From Roseobacter sp. SK209-2-6 (GTDB taxonomy: Bacteria; Pseudomonadota; Alphaproteobacteria; Rhodobacterales; Rhodobacteraceae): 64,000 bases of DNA. The position numbers were made by a program, and so were the translations under genes. Under the pieces are notes generated by a model. The model was not told the origin of the DNA and made no database searches. It was given only the letters and a program-made list of their open reading frames with translations. The first letter of the stretch is position 1, and each line of letters opens with the position of its first letter. Shown here in pieces: positions 55,075-63,231 of the stretch. The stretch lies in the NCBI RefSeq assembly GCF_000169455.1, contig NZ_AAYC01000008.1, positions 1-64,000 of the forward strand. Direction: 5' to 3'.

Positions 55075-56037
55075 ATGCTTGATCGCCGCACCCTGTCGCC
55101 GGGCCTCATTCGGTCACTGGAAGTCTTCATCGCTGTTGCCGAAACCGGGCAGATGCGCTCCGGCGCGAAGCTTCTGGGTCTGTCACAATCGGCCGCCTCA
55201 CAACATATCGCAGCCTTGGAAAAGTCTTTTGGCACCCGGCTCATTGATCGCAGCGTTCGCCCAGCAAGACTAACCCATGCTGGGATGCGCCTGCATATCC
55301 GAGCCCAGAAGATCCTGCACGCCTTGTCAGACATGGAATCAGAGTTGCGCCACGTGGGCCAGGCCTCAATCAGCCTGTTGCGCGTCGGGATCCAAGCTTC
55401 AATCGCAACAACCCTCACCCCCTCTCTGGTGGCTCTGGCACAGAAAGATTTTGGGGTAGAGGATATAACCCTGCACGCAGGTCAGAGCGGCAATCATGAA
55501 CAGCTGTTGCGTACCAAACAGGCTGATCTCGCCATCACCTCAAACCCGTTTCTGGATATGGACGGGCTGGAGCGCCACCATATCCTGAAAGAAGACTATC
55601 TTCTGGTATTGCCTGCGGGCTACCAGGGCTCAACCGACAGTCTGGAAGCCATCCAGCGAGAGCTGCCGCTGGTGCGCTTTGGTGATACGACCAATGCTGG
55701 ACGGCAGATCGCACAACACCTACGGCGCCTCCGGTTTGAACCGGATCGTGTCATTCAGGCGGATCGCTCCAGCATGGTAACCTCCTGTGTTGCTACCGGT
55801 CAGGGTTTTAGCCTGCTGACGCCCACCCTGTTGATCGATGGGTTGGTGGAGAACATGAATTTGCGCCTGCTGAAACTGCCTGTGGTGGGGCTATCGCGGA
55901 CCTTGACCGCCGTGGCCCGTGAGGGGGAATTGCAGGACCTGCCTGCTGCGGTCGCAAAGATGTCCAAACACAGTTTGATGGATCAAATTGTCAGGTTTGT
56001 CGGCGAAATCGGCCTAAAAAGCGTCGACCGTTCCTGA
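55075..56037 (+). CDS. LysR-family transcriptional regulator of the MttB/DMGDH operon
   Basis: 320 residues with helix-turn-helix (LIRSLEVFIAVAETGQMRSG; SQSAASQHIAALEKS) and a LysR ligand domain. I start at MLDRRTLSPG, preceded by AAGGA at 8 bases; a longer frame to 54280 lies inside the opposite gene and is not real. Divergent from the MttB operon with a perfect palindrome between them. The effector is likely the operon's substrate. Confidence 0.9.
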   Translation: MLDRRTLSPGLIRSLEVFIAVAETGQMRSGAKLLGLSQSAASQHIAALEKSFGTRLIDRSVRPARLTHAGMRLHIRAQKILHALSDMESELRHVGQASISLLRVGIQASIATTLTPSLVALAQKDFGVEDITLHAGQSGNHEQLLRTKQADLAITSNPFLDMDGLERHHILKEDYLLVLPAGYQGSTDSLEAIQRELPLVRFGDTTNAGRQIAQHLRRLRFEPDRVIQADRSSMVTSCVATGQGFSLLTPTLLIDGLVENMNLRLLKLPVVGLSRTLTAVAREGELQDLPAAVAKMSKHSLMDQIVRFVGEIGLKSVDRS

Positions 56038-56083
56038 TGTTGAAAGCGCGCGAAGTCGCCCCAGCTTCGCAAATCCTGCACGA

Positions 56084-56986
56084 TCACCGCGAGTTGAGGA
56101 CCTCGACCGCTCTTAACCGTGTCTTTGCCAGATCAACAAAGGCGCGCACCTTGGCCGGGGCGCGGCGACCTTCCACATGGACAAGATGGATCGGCAAAGG
56201 CGTCGGCTCAAAATCCTCTAAGACCGTTTGCAGCTTCCCCGATTGGAGGTCAGGCCCAACCTGATAAGAGAGAACACGGCACAGACCCCAGCCCCTTCGG
56301 GCCACTGAGATGGCGGTCGCAACGCTGCTAACGATCAGTCGCGGCTCAATCCGAACGGGTGTCTGCAACTCGCTGCCAAAACGCCATTCTGTCACCGGGC
56401 TAACGGGTGAAGCAGAGATCATCTGATGCTGCTGCAGATCTGCCGGAGTTTCCGGGCGCCCGTTCTTTTCAAAATACTCTGGTGTTCCGCAGATCAGCCG
56501 CCGAACCTGCCCCACGCGTACAGCGGTCAAACCCGAGGAGGGAAGCTCGCCAATGCGAACGGCCAGGTCGAACCCTTCCTCAACCATATTGACGATGCGA
56601 TCGACCATCAGGACATCTGCAGTAACCGAATGGTGCAGATCAAGGAAATCAGTCAGAATTGGCGCAACATAAATGCGCCCGAATTCTGTTGGGCAGGTAA
56701 TACGCAACTGCCCAGAAGGCTTGATGGCTGCACCGGTCGCCGCATCATCCGCAGCCTGCATCTGCGCCAGAATATGGCGAGCGTCTTCGAGATAGGCCTT
56801 GCCCACATCTGTCAGACGAACACGCCGAGTGGTGCGCGATAGCAGTCTCGCGCCTAGACGCGCCTCCAACGCGTTGATCCCCCTTGTAGCAGAGGGCGCG
56901 CTAAGGCCAACTTTTCGGGCACCAGCAACAAAGCTGCCTGCCTCAGCGACCGCAATAAACACTTCCAAGGATTGCAGGCGATCCAT
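56084..56986 (-). CDS. LysR-family transcriptional regulator (CrgA-like)
   Basis: 300 residues: QSLEVFIAVAEAGSFVAGARK and SATRGINALEARLG helices, then the ligand domain. The pattern is of the large CrgA/DmlR group. It is divergent from the NTF2-like/GST/flavin-reductase genes, which are its likely targets. A loose repeat ATTATT-N12-AATAAT (57001-57024) lies next to its start. It is convergent with the preceding LysR gene. Confidence 0.9.
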   Translation of the reverse strand: MDRLQSLEVFIAVAEAGSFVAGARKVGLSAPSATRGINALEARLGARLLSRTTRRVRLTDVGKAYLEDARHILAQMQAADDAATGAAIKPSGQLRITCPTEFGRIYVAPILTDFLDLHHSVTADVLMVDRIVNMVEEGFDLAVRIGELPSSGLTAVRVGQVRRLICGTPEYFEKNGRPETPADLQQHQMISASPVSPVTEWRFGSELQTPVRIEPRLIVSSVATAISVARRGWGLCRVLSYQVGPDLQSGKLQTVLEDFEPTPLPIHLVHVEGRRAPAKVRAFVDLAKTRLRAVEVLNSR

Positions 56987-57118
56987 CCAAGCCTACCTCA
57001 ATTATTGCCATTTCTCGAAATAATATCTTTCTTGCATAGCATATTAATCTGAAAGGCAAAGCAATTTAGATCTCTTGTCATCGCAACACCAATGCACCCA
57101 CAGACCATAGGCAAGCAG

Positions 57119-57595
57119 ATGACGACAGAACCACCCCGCAGTCCCCTCCCCCCTTTCACCGAAGAAACTGCCGGCCAAAAGGTACGTTTAGCGGAGGATG
57201 GCTGGAACAGCCGCAACCCGGCGAAGGTCGCGCTCGCTTATACAGTCGACACCAAATGGCGCAACCGCACCGCTTTTCCAGTTGGCCGCCAAGAGGTGGA
57301 GAAGTTCCTGGAGGAAAAATGGCGCAAAGAGCAAGACTATCGCCTGATCAAGGAGCTCTGGGCCCATAGTGGCAATCGCATCGCCGTTCGCTACGCCTAT
57401 GAGTATCACGACGAATACGGCAACTGGTTCCGGGCCTATGGCAATGAGAATTGGGAGTTTGACGCTCTGGGTTACATGTCGAACCGCCATGCCTCGATCA
57501 ACGAAAAACCCATCACCGAAGAAGAACGCAAGTTTCGCTGGCCCCTTGGGCGGCGCCCTGACGATCACCCAGGTCTAAGCGATCTCGGCCTATAA
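57119..57595 (+). CDS. NTF2-like DUF1348 protein
   Basis: 158 residues of the nuclear-transport-factor-2 fold, DUF1348: [22 protein letters not shown] at the N-terminus and [13 protein letters not shown]. The pocket can hold small hydrophobic ligands. I start at [10 protein letters not shown]; an ATG at 57092 is also possible and neither has a strong ribosome binding site. First gene of a three-gene cluster. Confidence 0.88.
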   Translation: MTTEPPRSPLPPFTEETAGQKVRLAEDGWNSRNPAKVALAYTVDTKWRNRTAFPVGRQEVEKFLEEKWRKEQDYRLIKELWAHSGNRIAVRYAYEYHDEYGNWFRAYGNENWEFDALGYMSNRHASINEKPITEEERKFRWPLGRRPDDHPGLSDLGL

Positions 57596-57619
57596 CTGTT
57601 TTCAAGAGAAGAAAAACCA

Positions 57620-58243
57620 ATGACCCCAATCAAACTCTACCGCACCCCGAAGTCTGGTCACTGCCACCGCGTGGAACTCATGCTGGCGCTGCTGGACTTG
57701 CCCTATGAGACCATCGACCTGGATATGGCCAATGCCGCGCATAAGGCTCCGGACTATTTACAGATCAGCCCATTTGGGCAGGTTCCGGCCATCGATGATA
57801 GTGGCTACATTCTGGCGGATTCCAATGCGATCCTTGTCTATCTGGTACAGACCTACGCCAAGGACACCGGCTGGATCCCTCGGGATGCAAAAACGGCCGC
57901 CGAAGTCCAGAGCTGGCTCACGGTAGCGGCGGACCAGATCTATTCCGGCCCCTGTGCCGCACGGTTGGTCACCCTCTTTGGTGCGCCACTGGACCATCAG
58001 GCAGCCATCGCAAAATCCCATACGCTGTTCCAATACATGGAAACACATCTGAACAATCGTTCCTGGCTGGCCTCTGAGCGGATCACAATCGCTGATATCG
58101 CCGGTTACAGCTATATCGCGCATGCTCCGGAAGGTGGCGTTGACCTCGCGCCATATCCGAACCTGCGTGCCTGGTTGAACCGTATAGAAGCGGAGCCAAA
58201 GTTTGTTGGCATGCTGGCCTCTCCCATCGCTGAGTTGGCCTAA
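57620..58243 (+). CDS. Glutathione S-transferase
   Basis: 207 residues: N-terminal thioredoxin-like domain (LYRTPKSGHCHRVELML; SPFGQVPAIDD; glutathione-binding SNAILVYL) and a C-terminal helical domain. It starts 24 bases after the DUF1348 gene. Likely detoxifies or isomerises an electrophilic substrate; the substrate is unknown. Confidence 0.92.
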   Translation: MTPIKLYRTPKSGHCHRVELMLALLDLPYETIDLDMANAAHKAPDYLQISPFGQVPAIDDSGYILADSNAILVYLVQTYAKDTGWIPRDAKTAAEVQSWLTVAADQIYSGPCAARLVTLFGAPLDHQAAIAKSHTLFQYMETHLNNRSWLASERITIADIAGYSYIAHAPEGGVDLAPYPNLRAWLNRIEAEPKFVGMLASPIAELA

Positions 58244-58300
58244 CTGATTAGGGCCGCCAGTCGGCCCTAGTCACCTCCTCCATTCTGAAAGGCCGAAATT

Positions 58301-59962
58301 ATGTCATCCAAGGCTCTGCGAAATCCCTTCCATGAAGGTGAGTTGGCCGCTCAGATGCGAGTCGGCGCGGGCGATGTGGCTCGATGGGCCGCTGGCTTTA
58401 TCCGGGACCACATGCCTGATCAACACCGCAGGTTCTACGAAACCCTGCCTTTCATGGTTTTCGCCGGGGAGGATCACCATGGGCAGAACTGGGTAACGCT
58501 GGTCGAAGGCAAGGAGGGTTTTATCACCTCGCCAAACTCGCGGCAGCTGGCCCTGGATATGAAGCTCGATGACCAGGATCCATTGAAGAAGGCCTTGAAC
58601 TCTGGTGCGGATATTGGGGCTATCGGTATCGAGCCCTCCACGCGACGGCGCAACCGGTTCAGCGGTCACCTAAAACGTAACGGATCGCGATATATCGTCG
58701 ATATAAAACAGAGCTTCGGAAATTGCCCTCAGTATATCACCGAGCGCACCTGGCATTACTCCGGGAAAAACACCCCCGGCGTTGCAGTCACTGGTGATCA
58801 GCTTACCCCTTCACAACGCACCCTAATTGAAAAATCTGACACTCTGTTCATCGGGTCTGGGCAACAATCAGGGGCAAGCACTTTTTCTCGCGGCTATGAC
58901 GCTTCGCACAGAGGCGGCGCGCCGGGTTTTGTCCAGGTCCTGGGCAACAATCGCCTTCGTATTCCCGACTTCTCCGGCAACAACTTTTTCAACACGATAG
59001 GCAACCTGATCGCCAACCCTAAGATAGGTCTTGTCTTTGTCGATTTTGAGACCGGCGACTTGTTGCATGTTACAGGACGGGCAAAGATCGATTGGATGCC
59101 GAACCAAGAGATCGACCCACTGGCACAGAGGTTTATCGAGGTCGAAATCTGCAAGATTGTCGAACGTCCCTCCGCCCTGGCTTTACGCTGGTCATCCCCA
59201 GATCAACCAACCCGCTCTTACCTTGTCACAAAGAAGGTACGGGAGAGCGCGACCATAACCTCTTTCTATCTTACACCCGAAGGTGGGCGAGCTTTGCCCG
59301 CCTTCAAACCGGGCCAACATCTGCCAATAGAAGTTCAGATTCCAGGCCATAGCGCCCCAGTCAAACGCAGTTATTCCCTGTCTGGCTCACCAAAGGACGC
59401 CAAAGCCTACCGCTTGACAATCAAGCGCGAACAAGCAGGGCTTGTCTCGCAGTTTCTCCATCAAGAAATAGCAGAGGGGTCCAGGCTGCGTGCCTCAGCG
59501 CCCTCTGGGACTTTCACCCTACCAAAGGCGGATGAACCATTGGTTTTGGTTAGCGCGGGCGTGGGACTGACACCTATGGTCTCTATGTTGCATGCAGCAC
59601 TTGCCGCTCCACGACACTCTCCTGTCTGGTTTGTCCATAGCGCCCGCAGTAGCGCGGAACATGCGCTGCGTCAGGAAGTGGAAGATCTGATTGCCCAGAG
59701 CCCGGTTGCGCAACAGCGCATTTTCTACACCCGCCCCTCAAGGGCGGATGCCTTGGGGCGGCAGTTCGACAAGCAAGGCAGAATAACGGTCCAAGACCTG
59801 TTGCGCCTTCGCGCAGGAGAAAGAGCTCACTACAGGCTCTGTGGACCTGCGGGGTTTGTCGCGGATCTATCTAGGGGCTTGGAAACGGCAGGTGTCGGTC
59901 CTGAAAGCATCGCTTTTGAACTCTTCGGGGCAAGGCCAACCAGCCAGTGTCTTCCAGAGTGA
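58301..59962 (+). CDS. Fusion of pyridoxamine-phosphate-oxidase-like FMN domain and ferredoxin-reductase-like domain
   Basis: 553 residues. Residues about 30-290 are a PNPOx-like split-barrel flavin-binding region (HHGQNWVTLVEGKEG; NNFFNTIGNLIANPKIGLVF). Residues about 310-553 are a ferredoxin-NADP reductase module with KRSYSLSG (FAD) and VSAGVGLTPMVSML (NAD(P)). It ends at ELFGARP without the 2Fe-2S domain often attached. It probably moves electrons from NAD(P)H to a substrate on the first domain. Last gene of the cluster. Confidence 0.88.
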   Translation: MSSKALRNPFHEGELAAQMRVGAGDVARWAAGFIRDHMPDQHRRFYETLPFMVFAGEDHHGQNWVTLVEGKEGFITSPNSRQLALDMKLDDQDPLKKALNSGADIGAIGIEPSTRRRNRFSGHLKRNGSRYIVDIKQSFGNCPQYITERTWHYSGKNTPGVAVTGDQLTPSQRTLIEKSDTLFIGSGQQSGASTFSRGYDASHRGGAPGFVQVLGNNRLRIPDFSGNNFFNTIGNLIANPKIGLVFVDFETGDLLHVTGRAKIDWMPNQEIDPLAQRFIEVEICKIVERPSALALRWSSPDQPTRSYLVTKKVRESATITSFYLTPEGGRALPAFKPGQHLPIEVQIPGHSAPVKRSYSLSGSPKDAKAYRLTIKREQAGLVSQFLHQEIAEGSRLRASAPSGTFTLPKADEPLVLVSAGVGLTPMVSMLHAALAAPRHSPVWFVHSARSSAEHALRQEVEDLIAQSPVAQQRIFYTRPSRADALGRQFDKQGRITVQDLLRLRAGERAHYRLCGPAGFVADLSRGLETAGVGPESIAFELFGARPTSQCLPE

Positions 59963-60767
59963 TACGGGTCTGCCGTGACACACACCCACAAGCAATCCTG
60001 CCGCTCAATCAAAGCAGCCATTGTTGTATGAGCAGCAAAAAAAATAGACATATTCAATCGTAGGAGGTCGGTATTCCAGGTCATCACCGTCTTTAAGCAG
60101 CAGTCCACCGCCTTCACTGCCTGTCACACCGAACTCTATCGTCTCGGGCATGCCTCTGGGCATTTTCTTCCAAACGTCACCCCAAAGCCTTTGCAGACCA
60201 CTGGCAAACGGGGCGTTACCCCGCTGATCCCGCACCAAGGGGGGGGGCAAGGACACTTTGGAAGCGATACAATCCGCAGCCGTGGGGTAGAGGATGCTTG
60301 CAGGGCTTGGGAACTTGTTTTGCGTTCTCATCCTAGCCAGGACGATTGCCAAGAAACGGTAGTGACTGCACATCTTCCTTATCACTGAGCCTTCTGCCGC
60401 AAAAGGATCTCAAAGCCGGTCGAATCATCAGCTCTTGATCACTGCGCTTTTGAAAAAGGAAAGGATCATTTTCCACATAACTATCGAAATCCACCCCTAT
60501 GACGCTTTCTCGCCACTCAAAAAGGAGATGACCTCTTTTACGATAGAGAAACGCTCATTACCGGAAGGAGAGTAGCTGAATTGAAGCATCTCAATTCCTG
60601 CATCAGCTTGTAATATCAAAAAGAAACTAGACTTCAACCCCTCTTCAACAAAATTTGCCAAGCAAAAACAAAAAATTAGATATCGCAATCGCAGCGCAAA
60701 AAAGTGTCTCAGCAGCACGGTTCTACCTTTCTTAATGAACACATCCTACGGTTAGGAAAACAACTGT
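59963..60767. other. Long region before the chemoreceptor gene
   Basis: About 800 bases. The only candidate gene is on the minus strand at 60005-60385. The rest, 60390-60767, is A+T-rich and holds the chemoreceptor promoter; a minus-strand frame at 60497-60742 overlaps that promoter and is not supported. Confidence 0.5.
60005..60385 (-). CDS. Possible hypothetical protein (126 residues) with a G9 tract
   Basis: Not recognised. GTG start with AAGG upstream; an ATG four codons in is also possible. The product ends EYVYFFCCSYNNGCFD and contains a Pro-rich SLPPPLVRDQ made by a run of nine C on the coding strand. No signal peptide or domain is seen. It could equally be a decayed fragment or chance. 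Confidence 0.3.
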   Translation of the reverse strand: MIRKMCSHYRFLAIVLARMRTQNKFPSPASILYPTAADCIASKVSLPPPLVRDQRGNAPFASGLQRLWGDVWKKMPRGMPETIEFGVTGSEGGGLLLKDGDDLEYRPPTIEYVYFFCCSYNNGCFD

Positions 60768-62678
60768 ATGGTGTATTTGGTCATGTTTCGTACCCTTCCA
60801 ATCAAGACGCGGCTGGTCTTTTCAGGCATCGTCTCCATCTTCTCTATCGTAATTCTTGGCGCTCTGGCGGTGTACAGCCTTTGGCAAAGTGAGCTGGAGC
60901 TGGAGAAGCAAATCGTGATGACAGAGGCAGTCGGGCATCAATGGGCGGCAATTGCAAAACACGAGAAGATCGATGGCAGAGTGAACTATGCTTTACTCAT
61001 AGCTGAAAACTCTTCTGCCACAAAGAAATCGCACCTAAAAACCACACTTGCAGAAGATATCGAGGTATTCCGCCACTCCTTGCGCTCTTTGCGTGGCTTG
61101 GACCTCTCGCCTGAAATCAATGCGACGCTTGATCAAATAACACCCGCCGCAGAAGAGTTCATGTCTGCAGGTCAGAAACTCATGAATGAGGCCTTCTCGG
61201 ATTTAGACGCAGCAATGGCCACGCTGCCAAAGTTCCACAAACAGTTTTCTGCCCTAGAGGCCGCTCTGGTGCCACTTGGTAAACGCTTGGCAGCCCATGC
61301 AGAAGCCTCTGCGGCGGCGTCAAAGCAGCATGACCAGAACATGCTCTACGCGCTCCTAGCTGTGGCGGTCGTTACCATTGGTCTTGTACTGCACAATGCG
61401 CGCAAAGTGACCAACACGATCACCAAACCAATCGAACGCCTGCGCGCTGCCTTGCATGATGTTGCCAAGGGGGATTTTGGCCTCAAGATTGCCTCAAGAA
61501 TGCGGGCGGATGATTTTGGTGAAATCGCTCAGGACATCGACCAGATTTCCGAGCGTGTTGTAAAAACCCTGGATGAGCAGGACGCCCTGCGGGCAGAGGG
61601 TGAAAGGGTCATCAAACGTCTGGGCTCGGGTCTGCGCATGCTGTCTGCCGGTGATTTCAGTGATCAGATCAACGAAACCTTCAATGAAGACTACGAGCCA
61701 CTGCGCCAAGACTTCAATGAAACGGTTGATAAGCTGAACAACCTGTTGTCTCAGGTGGTTCAGGCCAGCCAGGGCATTCAGAAACAATCTTCTGACATTC
61801 GCGATGCATCGCAAGAACTGTCAGTCCGCACTGCCAGCCAGGCTGCAACACTGGAAGAAACCGCAGCCGCGCTGGAACAGATGACAAATAGCGTTCAAAC
61901 TGCGGCGCAAAACACCAAAGACGCAGAAGAAGCCGTTGTCACTGCCAAAGCAGATGTCGAACACAGCGGCAGGGTTGTTGAAGGTGCGATTGAAGCCATG
62001 AACGAAATTGAGTCCTCATCCAGCAGGATCTCGCAAATCATTGGAGTGATTGACGATATTGCCTTCCAAACCAACCTCCTGGCCCTCAACGCAGGTGTTG
62101 AAGCGGCCCGAGCGGGTGAAGTTGGTCGCGGTTTCGCCGTGGTGGCATCGGAAGTCCGTGGGCTTGCTCAGCGTTCTTCCGAAGCCGCCAACGAAATCAA
62201 GGTTCTTATTAGCACCAGTACCAAACATGTGCAGGACGGCGTACGCCAAGTTGACGGAGCCGGCAAAGCCCTGTCAGCGGTCGTTCGCCAAGTCGCGAAT
62301 ATTTCTGATTTGGTGACAGGCATCGCGACAACCTCCGTCGAACAGGCAAATGGCATCAAAGAGGTCAATGTCGGTGTTTCTCAACTCGATCAGGTAACGC
62401 AGCAAAACGCCACTATGGTCGAAGATTCCAGCAATGCGACCCAGAGCTTGAACAATGAGACCCTCGGCCTGGGCCAATTGGTTGGGCAATTCAAACTGAT
62501 GAGTGGCGCCCCAATGGGGAGTTCCGAATTTTCCTCCTATCCGGAAAGCGACGACACCCCGTATGAGCAGTCCTTTGAAAGCGGCTTTGACGAACCCGCA
62601 GAGGAAATGTCCATTGACGATGAAGACTTCCAGTCGTTCGATGATTTCGATGATGAGGACATTGCCAAAAGCGCCTAG
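60768..62678 (+). CDS. Methyl-accepting chemotaxis protein
   Basis: 636 residues: membrane segment about 15-38, periplasmic helical sensor about 40-190, second membrane segment about 192-210, HAMP region, and a signalling domain with the hairpin tip IDDIAFQTNLLALNAGVEAA and RGFAVVASEVRGLAQRS. It senses a chemical outside the cell and signals through CheA/CheW. The tail is very acidic (DDEDFQSFDDFDDED) and lacks the NWETF-type pentapeptide. An ATG at 60783 is an alternative start. Confidence 0.94.
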   Translation: MVYLVMFRTLPIKTRLVFSGIVSIFSIVILGALAVYSLWQSELELEKQIVMTEAVGHQWAAIAKHEKIDGRVNYALLIAENSSATKKSHLKTTLAEDIEVFRHSLRSLRGLDLSPEINATLDQITPAAEEFMSAGQKLMNEAFSDLDAAMATLPKFHKQFSALEAALVPLGKRLAAHAEASAAASKQHDQNMLYALLAVAVVTIGLVLHNARKVTNTITKPIERLRAALHDVAKGDFGLKIASRMRADDFGEIAQDIDQISERVVKTLDEQDALRAEGERVIKRLGSGLRMLSAGDFSDQINETFNEDYEPLRQDFNETVDKLNNLLSQVVQASQGIQKQSSDIRDASQELSVRTASQAATLEETAAALEQMTNSVQTAAQNTKDAEEAVVTAKADVEHSGRVVEGAIEAMNEIESSSSRISQIIGVIDDIAFQTNLLALNAGVEAARAGEVGRGFAVVASEVRGLAQRSSEAANEIKVLISTSTKHVQDGVRQVDGAGKALSAVVRQVANISDLVTGIATTSVEQANGIKEVNVGVSQLDQVTQQNATMVEDSSNATQSLNNETLGLGQLVGQFKLMSGAPMGSSEFSSYPESDDTPYEQSFESGFDEPAEEMSIDDEDFQSFDDFDDEDIAKSA

Positions 62679-62713
62679 CGGACCGTAAGCAGTTTTTGAA
62701 AGCTAGATCTTAC

Positions 62714-62748
62714 AAAAGTTCGGGCCCCAAAAGCCGGGTCCGAACTTT
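62714..62748 (+). terminator. Terminator-like hairpin after the chemoreceptor gene
   Basis: AAAAGTTCGG pairs with CCGAACTTT with an imperfect G/C-rich middle, 36 bases after the stop. The T-run is short. Confidence 0.6.
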
Positions 62749-62888
62749 GCCATGCTCGCAGGCCTCCCCCTTCCTTTCTCGTGAGAAAGCGCAAAAAGGT
62801 TTTCGGAACCAGGTCGTCGGCAGGGTTTATGATGAGTTGTGGCGGCGAACTGCTGCGCTCACCCGAAAACGCCAAAGGTGGGAACAGT

Positions 62889-63179
62889 TCAAAGCTCTTC
62901 GTAGACCTGAAACTCCATCTCACAGGCTTCATCGCGGAGCGGGATCAGCTCGGCATAGGCAGGCGAGCCAAAGAAGGCCTCAAGAGTGTCGCGACTGTCA
63001 TATCGGAAAGCCGCCATTATATGCTCCCCCTGAGTGGCTCCCTTGAGGGTATGATCGTAACGCCCGCGCATCACCACTTCGACGCCATGATCCAGCATCA
63101 GCTTCCCCGCGCCTTCAACATAGTTTGCGAATTTTTCCGGGTTCAGGATCACTGCCTTGGCAATCATCAAAAGCGGCAT
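62889..63179 (-). CDS. DUF1330-like (dimeric alpha-beta barrel) protein
   Basis: 96-residue ferredoxin-like barrel protein: MIAKAVILNPEKFANYVEGA, RGRYDHTLKGATQGEHIM and FFGSPAYAELIPLRDEACEM. AGGAG lies 8 bases before the ATG. A longer frame to 63440 runs through a terminator and ileS and is not real. Function unknown in the family. Confidence 0.86.
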   Translation of the reverse strand: MPLLMIAKAVILNPEKFANYVEGAGKLMLDHGVEVVMRGRYDHTLKGATQGEHIMAAFRYDSRDTLEAFFGSPAYAELIPLRDEACEMEFQVYEEL

Positions 63180-63196
63180 CTTCAAAGCTCCTAAAG

Positions 63197-63226
63197 AAAA
63201 GGCCCCGGCAATGCCGAGGCCTTTTT
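63197..63226 (-). terminator. Intrinsic terminator of ileS
   Basis: On the minus strand AAAAAGGCCTCGGC-ATT-GCCGGGGCCTTTT forms a strong hairpin with a T-run, directly after the ileS stop. Confidence 0.85.
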
Positions 63227-63231
63227 GATAC

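Noticed and set aside
57001-57024. ATTATT-N12-AATAAT as a LysR operator
   Set aside because: Short, A+T-only arms in an A+T-rich gap; not convincing enough to list as a site.
60497-60742. Minus-strand frame of 81 codons
   Set aside because: It overlaps the chemoreceptor promoter, starts with GTG without a ribosome binding site, and looks A+T-driven.
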